Assembly: GCF_001297015.1 (NCBI RefSeq)
Contig: NZ_LIGE01000029.1
Span: 1 to 64,000, forward strand
Origin: Pseudomonas sp. RIT-PI-r
GTDB taxonomy: Bacteria > Pseudomonadota > Gammaproteobacteria > Pseudomonadales > Pseudomonadaceae
Reading direction: 5' to 3'
DNA: 64,000 nucleotides
The position numbers were made by a program, and so were the translations under genes. Every line of letters starts with the position of its first letter. Positions within the stretch are counted from its first letter, which is position 1. Below are positions 8,354-16,878 of the stretch, in pieces. The notes beneath the pieces are model-generated. The model saw nothing but the letters and a program-made list of their open reading frames with translations, had not been told where the DNA came from and made no database searches.

Positions 8354-10114
8354 ATGCTCGCAAGTCGGTACGTGGTACTGCGCGGCGGCGCCAAATGGCT
8401 GCTGGTCGCTGGCGTATTCAGCTATTCGACCTGGTCGATGGCGTTGGGGCTGGGTGATATCACCGTTCATTCAGCCCTTAATCAGCCGCTCAAGGCCGAC
8501 ATCGCTTTGGTGGATGTCGGCGGGCTGACACAAAACGATCTTTCCGTGAGCCTGGCCACGGCCGATGAATTCGGCCAGGCTGGGGTCGAGCGGGTGTTCT
8601 TCCTCAACGACCTCAAGTTCACGCCGATCCTGCACGGTAATCGGCAGATGATCCGGGTGACTTCGAGTAAACCGGTCAACGAACCTTATCTGAATTTCCT
8701 GGTGCAGCTCAGTCAGCCTAACGGCCACTTGCTGCGCGAATACACTGTACTGATCGACCCACCGGGCTCACCCGGTATTGTGCCGGCCACCGATGAGCCT
8801 GACCCACGCCCGCAATCTTCTGAATTTCCCACGGTCGAGCCGGCGATTGCGCCACCGCAAGCAGCTCAGGGCAAGCGCGAAAGTGCACCCGCGGCTGCCA
8901 CCCCGCCCGCCAACGATGCATTGGCCGAACAATTGGCTGCCAGTGTGCTGCTCAATCAGCAACTGCAAGCGACCCTCGACGAGCAGAAAGCCCGACTGTT
9001 GATTCAAGAGACGCAGATCGCCGAAGGCAAGAAGCAGATCGGCGAGCTGCAAACCCGCCTCGCCGAGCTGCAGAAACCTCCGCCAGCGGCTGTCGTAGCA
9101 CCGCCACCAACGGCCTCTCCCGTTGTTGCCCCTGTCGAAACCACGGACGACGGTCTGAACTGGCCGTTGCTCGGCGGCTTGCTGTTATTGCTGGGAGCCT
9201 TGGCGGCCTTGTTCCTGCGTCGTCGGCAACAACAGTTGCACGCGGGCGAACCGCTGCCATTGTCAGCGCAACCCGATGCAGCGGACGTAGACGAACCGGT
9301 ACCGGCAGCCCACGTCCGGGCTCACAACGCAGCCGACCACCGCGAAGAGCCCGCTGCCGGGGATGTGCTGGAAGCGGTTGGCATTTACCTGGCGTATGGG
9401 CGACTTGGTGAAGCGGTTGGCCTGTTGCGTGATGCCTCGCACAAGGAGCCCGAGCGCCGCGACCTTGGGTTGCAATTGCTCGAAGTGTTGGGCCGTCAGG
9501 GTGATAACAGCGCCTACGATCAGCAGGAAAATCATCTGCGCGCACAAGGTGTCGATGAACAGCAACTGCACGACACCCGTGCCCGTCATCCGAAACTGGT
9601 CAGCGCTGTGCCGTTGGCGCCCGTTGTCGCAGCAGCGCCGACTGCCCCGGTGCAACCGACCCCGGAAGATAATTTCGAGTTGAATCTGGGGGAGTTGTCG
9701 ATGGCTTCCAGCTGGGATCTGGAGGACAGTCGGCCATCTTCAGCGCAGCCGGCGTCGGGCGAGCCGGGTCCCGGTTCAAGCCTGCAGGTCTTGCCGCAGG
9801 AGTTCGATTTGCCTGCACCAGTGGCCAGTGAAGAGTCGGAGCTTGAATGGATTCCCGAGCCTGACGCACAGCCGCTGGATAACGACTTTCTCAATGAGTT
9901 CGCTGATTCGGAATCATCGTTGGTGTTGCAACCTCTGGATCTGCAATTGTCCGAACCGGCGGAGCCCACCGGCTCGGTGAAGCTCGAACAGGCCCAGACG
10001 TGCATCGACGACGGTGATATCGACAGTGCGATTGCATTGCTCAATGAATTGCTCAAAGAGGCTGATGAGCCGTTGAAGCAAACGGCGCGGACGTTGTTGG
10101 CGGGGATTCGTTGA
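8354..10114 (+). CDS. Short FimV/HubP-like protein
   Basis: The protein has 586 residues from the ATG at 8354, which has AAGG seven bases upstream; an ATG at 8348 has no spacing. An N-terminal hydrophobic segment precedes the FimV N-terminal domain (LGLGDITVHSALNQPLKADIAL ... YTVLIDPPG, about 30-135). A coiled coil of Q/E-rich heptads (about 190-235) leads to one transmembrane helix (WPLLGGLLLLLGALAALFL, about 275) and a KRR-type stop. The cytoplasmic part has an alanine/proline-rich linker and ends in a FimV C-terminal TPR-like motif (LEQAQTCIDDGDIDSAIALLNELLKEA). FimV organises polar pili and polarity proteins, but this protein is much shorter than classical FimV (about 900 residues) and lies beside plpD, so it is probably a paralog. 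Confidence 0.82.
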   Translation: MLASRYVVLRGGAKWLLVAGVFSYSTWSMALGLGDITVHSALNQPLKADIALVDVGGLTQNDLSVSLATADEFGQAGVERVFFLNDLKFTPILHGNRQMIRVTSSKPVNEPYLNFLVQLSQPNGHLLREYTVLIDPPGSPGIVPATDEPDPRPQSSEFPTVEPAIAPPQAAQGKRESAPAAATPPANDALAEQLAASVLLNQQLQATLDEQKARLLIQETQIAEGKKQIGELQTRLAELQKPPPAAVVAPPPTASPVVAPVETTDDGLNWPLLGGLLLLLGALAALFLRRRQQQLHAGEPLPLSAQPDAADVDEPVPAAHVRAHNAADHREEPAAGDVLEAVGIYLAYGRLGEAVGLLRDASHKEPERRDLGLQLLEVLGRQGDNSAYDQQENHLRAQGVDEQQLHDTRARHPKLVSAVPLAPVVAAAPTAPVQPTPEDNFELNLGELSMASSWDLEDSRPSSAQPASGEPGPGSSLQVLPQEFDLPAPVASEESELEWIPEPDAQPLDNDFLNEFADSESSLVLQPLDLQLSEPAEPTGSVKLEQAQTCIDDGDIDSAIALLNELLKEADEPLKQTARTLLAGIR

Positions 10115-10140
10115 TTTCTGATGATTTGTGGCGGACCGGA

Positions 10141-10216
10141 TATCGCCATCGCGAGCAGGCTCACTCCTACAGTTGAAATGTATTCCAAATGTAGGAGTGA
10201 GCCTGCTCGCGATAGC
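10141..10216. repeat. REP-type inverted repeat, family B
   Basis: ATCGCGAGCAGGCTCACTCCTAC and its reverse complement flank a 25-base centre. The unit separates the converging FimV-like and plpD genes. Other copies are at 15705-15770, 22371-22460, 28040-28128, 33463-33551 and 38684-38773. Confidence 0.92.
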
Positions 10217-10237
10217 AAATGGTCAGTCGATAATGAA

Positions 10238-12439
10238 TCAGAAAGTCTGCCCAAGGTTCAGGTACACCGCCTGCTCATTCGCATCATTCAACCCATAGCT
10301 GAAATTCAATGGCCCCAACGGCGTATCGAAACCAATGAATACGCTCGCCGCATTGATGTAGCCGCTGTCGAACTCATTGTCGTTGTTCCATGCCCGACCG
10401 CGTTCCAGCGAAGCACCGGCGTACAGCGGGAAATCCAGCGGCAGGTAGGAACGCGGCGTCAGCCTGCGGTAATACACTGCGCGCATCAGGCTGACATTCT
10501 GCCCTGAGACCGCATCCTCGCGGAAACCCGACAACTGCCGTGCGCCACCCAACAGGAAGCTCGACGTCACCACGTTGGCATTGTCCAGCGTGCGGCCATA
10601 ACGACCGCCAAGAATCAGTGTGTCCGGCCCACTGCTCATGGCTTTGTCGAGTTTGAATTCCCACTGCCGGTACCGAGTGTCCGACCCCAGGCTTGGCTCG
10701 AATTGCATCAGTGTCAGGCTGATGTCTTTGCCTTCATGGGGGAAGTACACGTTGTCCAGCGAATCGTAGGAGTACTTCAGCGAGTAGAAGCCTTCGGTGA
10801 AGCTTTCGCTTGGCAGATCCTGATCGCCAATGCGCACATCAGCCTTGCCCCAGGCCTCACCGACACCAAAGCGCACTTCACCGTTGTTGCCGATCTGTCG
10901 ACCGAGGTTGAGGCCGAAACCGTAGCGCTCGACGCGGTATTGCGCGACCGGATCGTTATCGAGCACCGAATCGACGTTCTGTGCCTCGAACGATGCATAC
11001 GGCGCAACGAAGTAGCGCGAGCCGACGTCGAGGGGCTGGTAGAACTCGGTGTACAGCTCTTGTTTGTCGCCGATTTGAGCCCGGGTCAACCATTCCGCGC
11101 CGAGGCGGTTGATGCCGTTGATACGGTAACTGGCACCGAGGTTGAAGGCGCTGTCGCCGCGCATGTCGTCCGAGAGGTTGAGGCCCACGCGCAGGTAGTC
11201 GGTGCCGCTGCGCTTGCCGCGGGCGCTGATCACCAGGGTGTGATTTTGCCCCTTGTGCACCACGCGGTACTGCACTTGCTCGAAATAGTCGAGGCCGTAC
11301 AAGGTGCCCATGTCCGAATGCAGACGACCCAGATCCAGCGGCTCGCCGATGTGCTGGCGGATGTAGTAGCGGATCACATCGTCGTCGACCTTCGAGTCGT
11401 TCTCGACCTTGATGGCAGTGATGATCGGTGTGCGCTGGCCTGGCGAGCGTGCGGCGTTGAGTTCGGCGTCCTGGGATTCTGTGGGTTTAAGAGTGGCCAG
11501 GCGTGCATCAAGGATTCGGGTCGCGCGGTAACCGGCGTCGATCATGTCCTGAGCCTTGCCAAAATCGGTGACGCCATACGCTGCCAGTGCGGGTTGAATT
11601 AATACGTCGGTCGGTTTGAGCGCGGCCAGTTGTTCTTCGGAGTTGCTGCGGGTCATCAGGGTGATCGACTGATTCAACACATCGACCACCGTGGTCAATT
11701 GCTTGCGGTTGCGCAACGGCGTGCCGATATCGACCACGATGGCGATGTCGACGCCCATCGCCCGTACGACATCGAGCGGGATGTTGTCGGTCATGCCGCC
11801 GTCTACCAGCAGCCGGCCATCGAGTTCGACCGGGGCGAACACCGCCGGAATCGACATGCTGGCGCGGATCACCTGGGGCAGATGCCCCTTGCGAAACACC
11901 ACTTTCTCACCGTTGGCGATGTCGGTGGCGACGGCGCGGAAGGGGATCGGCAGTTTGTCGAAGTCGCGGGTGTCACTGGTGTGGGCCAACAGGCTTTCCA
12001 GCAGCAATGCGAGGTTCTGGCCCTGAATCACCCCGAGCGGCAGGCCGAGGCTGCCATCGTCACGGAAGCTGAGTTTTTGCTTCACCAGAAAGTCGCGGTC
12101 GTCCTGTTTGCGTCGAAACGGCACGTCTTCACGGGGCGGGGCGTCGGACAGCGCTGCTTGCCAGTCGATGTTCAGCGCGAGTTTTTCCAGCTCGTCGATC
12201 TGGTAGCCCGAGGCATATAGGCCACCGACGACGGCACCCATGCTGGTGCCGGCGATCGCATCGATCTTGATGCCTTGCTCTTCCAGGGCCTTGAGCACGC
12301 CAATGTGCGCCAGCCCACGAGCAGCGCCGCCGGACAGCACGAGGCCGACCTTGGGGCGCGAAGCTTCGGTGGCTTCGACGCTGGCGTGGACGAGCAGGGG
12401 CAGTAAACCAAGCAGCAGGCAGAACAGCAGACGGCGCAT
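10238..12439 (-). CDS. plpD: Patatin-like phospholipase autotransporter PlpD (type Vd)
   Basis: The protein has 733 residues. A signal peptide (MRRLLFCLLLGLLPLLVHAS) leads into a patatin domain with the oxyanion loop GGAARG (38-43), the nucleophile elbow GTSMG (Ser66) and the catalytic aspartate in VDGGM (Asp213). A POTRA-like segment follows (about 335-410). The last 320 residues are alternating beta strands of a 16-strand Omp85-type barrel, ending NLGQTF with a terminal Phe. It matches PlpD, a phospholipase A secreted by type Vd autotransport. The gene is monocistronic, with the Rdx gene divergent 71 bases away. Confidence 0.95.
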   Translation of the reverse strand: MRRLLFCLLLGLLPLLVHASVEATEASRPKVGLVLSGGAARGLAHIGVLKALEEQGIKIDAIAGTSMGAVVGGLYASGYQIDELEKLALNIDWQAALSDAPPREDVPFRRKQDDRDFLVKQKLSFRDDGSLGLPLGVIQGQNLALLLESLLAHTSDTRDFDKLPIPFRAVATDIANGEKVVFRKGHLPQVIRASMSIPAVFAPVELDGRLLVDGGMTDNIPLDVVRAMGVDIAIVVDIGTPLRNRKQLTTVVDVLNQSITLMTRSNSEEQLAALKPTDVLIQPALAAYGVTDFGKAQDMIDAGYRATRILDARLATLKPTESQDAELNAARSPGQRTPIITAIKVENDSKVDDDVIRYYIRQHIGEPLDLGRLHSDMGTLYGLDYFEQVQYRVVHKGQNHTLVISARGKRSGTDYLRVGLNLSDDMRGDSAFNLGASYRINGINRLGAEWLTRAQIGDKQELYTEFYQPLDVGSRYFVAPYASFEAQNVDSVLDNDPVAQYRVERYGFGLNLGRQIGNNGEVRFGVGEAWGKADVRIGDQDLPSESFTEGFYSLKYSYDSLDNVYFPHEGKDISLTLMQFEPSLGSDTRYRQWEFKLDKAMSSGPDTLILGGRYGRTLDNANVVTSSFLLGGARQLSGFREDAVSGQNVSLMRAVYYRRLTPRSYLPLDFPLYAGASLERGRAWNNDNEFDSGYINAASVFIGFDTPLGPLNFSYGLNDANEQAVYLNLGQTF

Positions 12440-12510
12440 TGTGAGTCTCGGGGCAAGCGATAAAGCCGGCTATTATAGCGGCGCCCTCTGTCTCAGGAGT
12501 TTCAGCGAAC

Positions 12511-12798
12511 ATGACTGTAGAAAAAGCCGAAGTTGTCATCACTTATTGCACCCAATGCCAGTGGCTGTTGCGCGCCGCGTGGCTGGCGCAGGAACTGCTC
12601 AGCACGTTTGCCGATGATCTCGGCAAAGTCTCACTGGTGCCGGCTACCGGCGGGGTGTTTCACATTACCTGCGCAGGCGTGCAGATCTGGGAGCGCAAGG
12701 CGGACGGCGGCTTTCCCGAGGCCAAGGTGCTGAAGCAACGGGTTCGCGATCAGATCGACCCTGACCGCGACCTCGGCCACAACGATCGCGCTCAGTGA
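12511..12798 (+). CDS. SelT/SelW/SelH (Rdx) family protein, cysteine form
   Basis: The protein has 95 residues. The thioredoxin-like core starts with an edge strand and a redox CTQC motif (Cys13, Cys16), where animal selenoprotein W has Cys-x-x-Sec. It continues through ATGGVFHITCAGVQIWERK and the family's GGFPEAKVLKQRVRD signature. A thiol-redox role is inferred; no partner is known. Its last seven bases overlap the converging DMT transporter gene. Confidence 0.93.
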   Translation: MTVEKAEVVITYCTQCQWLLRAAWLAQELLSTFADDLGKVSLVPATGGVFHITCAGVQIWERKADGGFPEAKVLKQRVRDQIDPDRDLGHNDRAQ

Positions 12799-13685
12799 GA
12801 GGCGGCCTCGGCGGCGACGGTTTTTTTATCGCTGGCGCCTGACATCCGCGCCGACACCACGATGGCGACAATGATCAGCGCGCCGCCCATCAGCATGCGC
12901 AGGGTCGGGTTTTCATTGAACAATAGCCAGGCGACGGTGATGCCGTAAACCGGCTCCATCGCGAACACCACCGCCGCCGTGCGTGCTTTGATCACCGCCA
13001 GACTGGCCACGAACAGGCTGTGGGCGACGCCGGTACAGAACACGCCGAGCAGGGCAATCCACAACCAGTCCAGCGCACGGACTTCGCTCAATTGTGGTGC
13101 TGCGACCGGCAGCAGACACAGCGCTACCACGACGTTCTGACACAACGCCGCCTGCACCGCCGGAATACGCCCGGAGCTGGCGCGATTGGTCAGCGACAGC
13201 AAGGAAAACAGCAACCCCGACAGCACTGACAAGAGCAGACCGATGGTCGCGCCGCTGCCCAGATCGAACGCTGGCGTCACCAGTATCAGGCCGACACTGA
13301 CCAGCACCACGAGCACGATTTCATTGGCGCGAATACGTTCTCGGAAGATCAGCCCTTCAAGAATCACCGTGAACGCCGGGAAACTGGCAAAACCCAGGGT
13401 CGCGATGGCCACGCCGGCGATCTTCACCGAAACGAAAAAACTCACCCAGTGCCCGGCCAGCAACACGCCGCTGAGGGCCAGACGTCGCCAATCCACGGCC
13501 TGGAGTTTTTGCCAAGCGCTTTGGCTGGCGAATCGGGCGAAGAAAGCCAGGGCGAGTACGGCGAAGGCGGCACGACCGAAAACGATCACGGCCGGCGAGG
13601 CGGCAGCGAGTTTGCCGAACACACCGGTCAGGCCAAACATCAAAGCACCAATGTGCAGGGCGCCGAGGGCAGTACGCGGAGTCAT
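12792..13685 (-). CDS. DMT-family (EamA) transporter
   Basis: The protein has 297 residues from the ATG at 13685 with AAGGA upstream; the longer frame to 13754 runs into a repeat. Ten hydrophobic helices form two EamA repeats, with GVFGKLAAASPAVIVFGRAAFA in the first and EPVYGITVAWLLFNENPTLRMLMGGALI in the second. It is probably an inner membrane exporter of an amino acid or other metabolite. The AraC regulator gene lies upstream in the same direction, beyond a repeat element, and may control it. Confidence 0.93.
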   Translation of the reverse strand: MTPRTALGALHIGALMFGLTGVFGKLAAASPAVIVFGRAAFAVLALAFFARFASQSAWQKLQAVDWRRLALSGVLLAGHWVSFFVSVKIAGVAIATLGFASFPAFTVILEGLIFRERIRANEIVLVVLVSVGLILVTPAFDLGSGATIGLLLSVLSGLLFSLLSLTNRASSGRIPAVQAALCQNVVVALCLLPVAAPQLSEVRALDWLWIALLGVFCTGVAHSLFVASLAVIKARTAAVVFAMEPVYGITVAWLLFNENPTLRMLMGGALIIVAIVVSARMSGASDKKTVAAEAASH

Positions 13686-13758
13686 TGCAGTCCTTCTATC
13701 GCAAACACAATTCAACTGTTGATCAATCACACGCAGCAGCGTGGGAACGACCATTTAC

Positions 13759-13931
13759 TGTAGGAGCTGCCGAAGGCTGCGATCTTTTGATCTTGCTTTT
13801 GATCGTTCCCACGCTCTGCGTGGTAACGCCTCTAGGGACGCTCTGCGTCCAGTGACGCGGAGCGTCACGGGCTGCATTCCCACGCGGAGCGTGGGAACGA
13901 TCAAAGATCGCAGCCTTCGGCAGCTCCTACA
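13759..13931. repeat. Family A repeat interrupted by a family C repeat
   Basis: TGTAGGAGCTGCCGAAGGCTGCGAT opens at 13759 and its reverse complement closes at 13931. The centre, normally 20-30 bases in family A, is replaced by a complete family C element (13801-13902). The join carries GATC on both sides. The composite lies between the DMT transporter and AraC genes. Confidence 0.85.
13801..13902. repeat. Palindromic repeat, family C
   Basis: GATCGTTCCCACGCTCTGCG and its reverse complement flank an inner CTCTGCGTCC/GGGACGC-type stem. Related copies are at 29792-29901, 35867-35973 and 40369-40474. All are roughly 105 bases, begin and end with GATC, and lack an ORF. Confidence 0.88.
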
Positions 13932-13967
13932 TTTAAGCGTGTAGAGGTCAGTAAGTCTGTCGGCAGA

Positions 13968-14732
13968 CTATCGTCTTTTGTCGCGGGAATCGCGCCGAAG
14001 CTGGCCGGGTGAGGCGCCGAACTCACGCAGGACGGCGGCCGAGAAAGCACTCTGCGAGTTGTAACCGACGCGGCTGGCAATTTCACCCATGGGCAAAACC
14101 GTATCGCGCAGCAGTTGCACCGCCAGATGCAAGCGCCGACTGCGCAGGTAATCCATCGGCGTCTGCCCGCATTCGGCCATGAACCGAGCATGCAGACGCG
14201 CGCTGGATAACCCGGCAACGCGCGCCAGATCGGCGACTTGCAGCGGATAAGCGGCGTGTTGCTCGATGTGCGCATCCAGCGCGGCATAGGGCAGGCGGCG
14301 AGTAGCGAGTTCAGCAGGTTGCGCATGATTGAGGCTGGCCAGCAGCAACACCGCGCCTTGCTGCGCGATCAGCGGATCGCTGACTGGGCTGTTCGCCAAC
14401 CAGTTGACCAATTGGCTCTGCCCGGAATCCAGCGACAAACGCGCAGGCTGATCGAGCAAACGGCGGCTGGCCTCGGCATGTTCACCCAACGAATCCACCA
14501 GCCATTGCCCGTCAGGAATATCCATCACCAGGCAACGACTGCCATCGGGACTGCCGCACGCGTGATGCGCACCCGAAGGGATGACCACGAAACTTTGCTG
14601 GCGCACCTGGCTGCCACAGCCTTCGACCTCGAAGTCCAGCGCGCCGGACAGCCCGAACACCAACTGGGCGTGCTCGTGGCTGTGGACGATCAGGTCGCGG
14701 GTGTACTGACGCAGGGTAAGGATCGGGCGCAT
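13968..14732 (-). CDS. AraC-family regulator with cupin sensor domain
   Basis: The protein has 254 residues. The N-terminal half is a cupin-like ligand domain (HSHEHAQLVFGLSGALDFEVEG ... FVVIPSGAHHAC). The C-terminal 100 residues hold two helix-turn-helices: LQVADLARVAGLSSARLHARFMAECGQTPMDYLRSRRL and MGEIASRVGYNSQSAFSAAVLREFGASPGQLR. The start MRPILTLRQY is the first in frame. It lies upstream of the EamA exporter gene on the same strand, as in many regulator-exporter pairs; the control link is inferred. Confidence 0.9.
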   Translation of the reverse strand: MRPILTLRQYTRDLIVHSHEHAQLVFGLSGALDFEVEGCGSQVRQQSFVVIPSGAHHACGSPDGSRCLVMDIPDGQWLVDSLGEHAEASRRLLDQPARLSLDSGQSQLVNWLANSPVSDPLIAQQGAVLLLASLNHAQPAELATRRLPYAALDAHIEQHAAYPLQVADLARVAGLSSARLHARFMAECGQTPMDYLRSRRLHLAVQLLRDTVLPMGEIASRVGYNSQSAFSAAVLREFGASPGQLRRDSRDKRR

Positions 14733-14865
14733 GAACAGATCTCCGGGCAGGCCTGCAGTCTACACCGAGCGGCACGGGCTGCGCTGTCACAGGACTGACT
14801 CACGCTTGTCATGGTCGATTCACCGGGCAAGCGCACTCTGGCGAAAACATCGCAGAGGGTTGCCC

Positions 14866-15681
14866 ATGACCAGCGCCGAGCTCGCCAGACCCAGCCGCAA
14901 ACAACGGGTGCGAACCCTGTGGATTTCCGACGTGCACCTGGGCACGCGCGATTGCCAGGCCGAACACTTGTCGCAGTTTCTCAAAGGCTACCATGCCGAC
15001 AAAGTCTACCTGGTAGGCGACATCATCGATGGCTGGAAACTGCGCGGTGGCATGTACTGGCCGCAGGCGCATACCAATGTGATTCGCCGCTTGCTGACCA
15101 TGAGCAAGCGCGGCACCGAGGTGATTTACGTTACCGGCAATCACGACGAGTTTTTACGCCGTTATTCGAAGCTGATCCTCGGCAACATCCAATTGGTCGA
15201 CGAAGCGATACACGTCACGGCAGACGGCCGGCATTTGCTGGTGATTCATGGCGATCAGTTCGATGTGATCACCCGTTATCACCGCTGGCTGGCCTTCCTC
15301 GGCGATTCGGCCTACGAGTTCACCCTGACCCTCAATCGCTGGCTCAACCATTGGCGTGCGCGCTATGGCTACGGTTACTGGTCGCTGTCGGCGTACCTCA
15401 AACACAAGGTGAAAACCGCGGTGAGTTTCATCAGCGACTTTGAAGAAGCCATTGCCCATGAGTGCGTTAAGCGCGAGTTGCATGGCGTGGTCTGTGGGCA
15501 CATTCACCACGCCGAGATCCGCAAGGTGGGGGAGGTGGATTACCTCAATTGCGGCGATTGGGTGGAATCGTGCACGGCGCTGATCGAGCATTGGGATGGC
15601 ACGATCGAGTTGTATCGGCTGGCGGATGCTCAGGCCCGGGAGGCGGAGCTGAAGGCCGCCAAAGTCGCCGAACTTGCCTAG
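14866..15681 (+). CDS. LpxH-like calcineurin-type phosphoesterase
   Basis: The protein has 271 residues from the ATG at 14866 (AGAGGG upstream); the frame extends back to 14731 without a better start. All dinuclear-metal motifs are present in order: ISDVHLG, VGDIIDGW, GNHDE, VIHGDQFD and CGHIHHAE. It belongs to the UDP-2,3-diacylglucosamine diphosphatase-like group, but its length and sequence suggest a second, LpxH-like enzyme and not the housekeeping LpxH of about 240 residues. The C-terminus is an alanine/glutamate-rich helix. Confidence 0.85.
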   Translation: MTSAELARPSRKQRVRTLWISDVHLGTRDCQAEHLSQFLKGYHADKVYLVGDIIDGWKLRGGMYWPQAHTNVIRRLLTMSKRGTEVIYVTGNHDEFLRRYSKLILGNIQLVDEAIHVTADGRHLLVIHGDQFDVITRYHRWLAFLGDSAYEFTLTLNRWLNHWRARYGYGYWSLSAYLKHKVKTAVSFISDFEEAIAHECVKRELHGVVCGHIHHAEIRKVGEVDYLNCGDWVESCTALIEHWDGTIELYRLADAQAREAELKAAKVAELA

Positions 15682-15704
15682 TTCTTCGGTGATTGAGAGA
15701 GCCT

Positions 15705-15770
15705 CATCGCGAGCAGGCTCACTCCTACAGGGGTACGCATTTCAACTGTAGGAGTGAGCCTGCTCGCGAT
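15705..15770. repeat. REP-type inverted repeat, family B
   Basis: ATCGCGAGCAGGCTCACTCCTACA and its reverse complement surround a short GGGTACGCATTTCAAC centre. It lies between converging genes and could act as a bidirectional terminator. Confidence 0.9.
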
Positions 15771-15797
15771 GAACCGCGCAGCGGTTCCCGAAGATAA

Positions 15798-16388
15798 TCA
15801 CGCTGGTGAGTGTTCAGCCATCGCGGCCTTGTAAATCGAGTTCTTCGGCTGTGCAAACAACCGCTCCATCATCGGCTCGAAAAAGCTCAACGGCAGTGTG
15901 TCGTACTCCGGATCAAACGCCGCCGCATCGTATTTGGCGCAAAATTCGGCGGTCGCCTGAAACTGCGGATGCTCTTTGAATTGCTCGCGCAGGTGCCGAT
16001 CCATACCCAAGTGATGAAAGAAGTAGTAGCCCTGAAACACCCCGTGCTTCTCGACCATCCACAGATTTTCGGCGCTGACGAACGGCTTGAGAATCGCCGC
16101 GGCGATGTCCGGGTGGTTGTACGAACCCAAGGTGTCGCCAATGTCGTGCAGCAGCGCGCAGACCACGTATTCCTCGTCACGGCCATCGCGCCAGGCACGG
16201 GTCGCGGTTTGCAGCGAGTGGGTCAGGCGATCCACCGGAAAACCGCCGAAATCGCCTTCGAGCAATTTCAGGTGAGTCATGATCCGTGAGGGCAACTGTT
16301 TGGCGTAGGCACTGAAGTCAGCGGCGATGATCGCCCAGTCTTCCTGCGTGCCGTCCTTCATATGGGTGAAGCGGGCATTGGCATTCAT
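15798..16388 (-). CDS. HD-domain phosphohydrolase-like protein
   Basis: The protein has 196 residues with an HD metal site: HSLQTATRA (first His) followed by VVCALLHDIGDTL (His-Asp). A later LWMVEKHGVFQGYYFFHH carries further histidines. The pattern resembles the PhnZ/inositol-oxygenase-like branch of the HD superfamily, which includes mixed-valent di-iron oxygenases as well as hydrolases, so the chemistry cannot be assigned. The DUF962 gene lies upstream on the same strand with a 14-base gap, suggesting an operon. Confidence 0.82.
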   Translation of the reverse strand: MNANARFTHMKDGTQEDWAIIAADFSAYAKQLPSRIMTHLKLLEGDFGGFPVDRLTHSLQTATRAWRDGRDEEYVVCALLHDIGDTLGSYNHPDIAAAILKPFVSAENLWMVEKHGVFQGYYFFHHLGMDRHLREQFKEHPQFQATAEFCAKYDAAAFDPEYDTLPLSFFEPMMERLFAQPKNSIYKAAMAEHSPA

Positions 16389-16402
16389 TGGCTGACCCTC
16401 AT

Positions 16403-16714
16403 TCAGAACGCAACGCGACCAAGGATCATGTCGCGGTACATGACAAAGTCACCGAGCAGGCTGTACAGCGGATGCTGAAAAGTCGCCGGTCGGTTCTTCT
16501 CGAAAAAGAAATGCCCGACCCAGGCAAAGCTGTAGCCAGCCAATGGCACCGCCAATAGAAGCAGCCAGGCGCCTTTGGCGATGGTCATCGCGAGAATGAA
16601 AATAACCAGCGTCGTGCCGATGAAGTGCAGACGCCGGCAGGTGCTGTTGTTGTGTTCGCTGAGGTAATACGGATAGAACTCAGCGAAGCTGTTGAATTGC
16701 TTGATGTTTTCCAC
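16403..16714 (-). CDS. Mpo1-like DUF962 membrane protein
   Basis: The protein has 103 residues from a GTG at 16714 (VENIKQFNSFAEFYPYYLSEH), the usual family start; the frame is open to an ATG at 16789. It has the DUF962 pattern: a conserved FYPYYLSEHNNSTCRRLHFIG opening, two hydrophobic helices, then AWVGHFFFEKNRPATFQHPLYSLLGDFVMY. Yeast Mpo1 is an iron-dependent dioxygenase of 2-hydroxy fatty acids, and the His residues here match the idea of metal binding. Bacterial roles are not established. Confidence 0.85.
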   Translation of the reverse strand: MENIKQFNSFAEFYPYYLSEHNNSTCRRLHFIGTTLVIFILAMTIAKGAWLLLLAVPLAGYSFAWVGHFFFEKNRPATFQHPLYSLLGDFVMYRDMILGRVAF

Positions 16715-16878
16715 GACCGCGTTCTCTGTGGTTATTGTTCTGGCGACGAGTTGTTCTGCGGGTAGCTTATTTGAGTCTAGAGTGATCATTGGCGTGGGCC
16801 AGTGACAATCGGCGCCACTTTAGTATCCTTCGCAAATCAGGCCGTAACATGCGGCCCATCATGTAAAAGAATAACGCC

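Noticed and set aside
12511..12798. True selenoprotein in the Rdx gene
   Set aside because: The motif is Cys-x-x-Cys with no in-frame TGA at the redox position.
13801..13902. Insertion sequence or MITE from a known transposase family
   Set aside because: No ORF and no recognised terminal inverted repeats of an IS; the element is a REP-like palindrome, so mobility is unproven.
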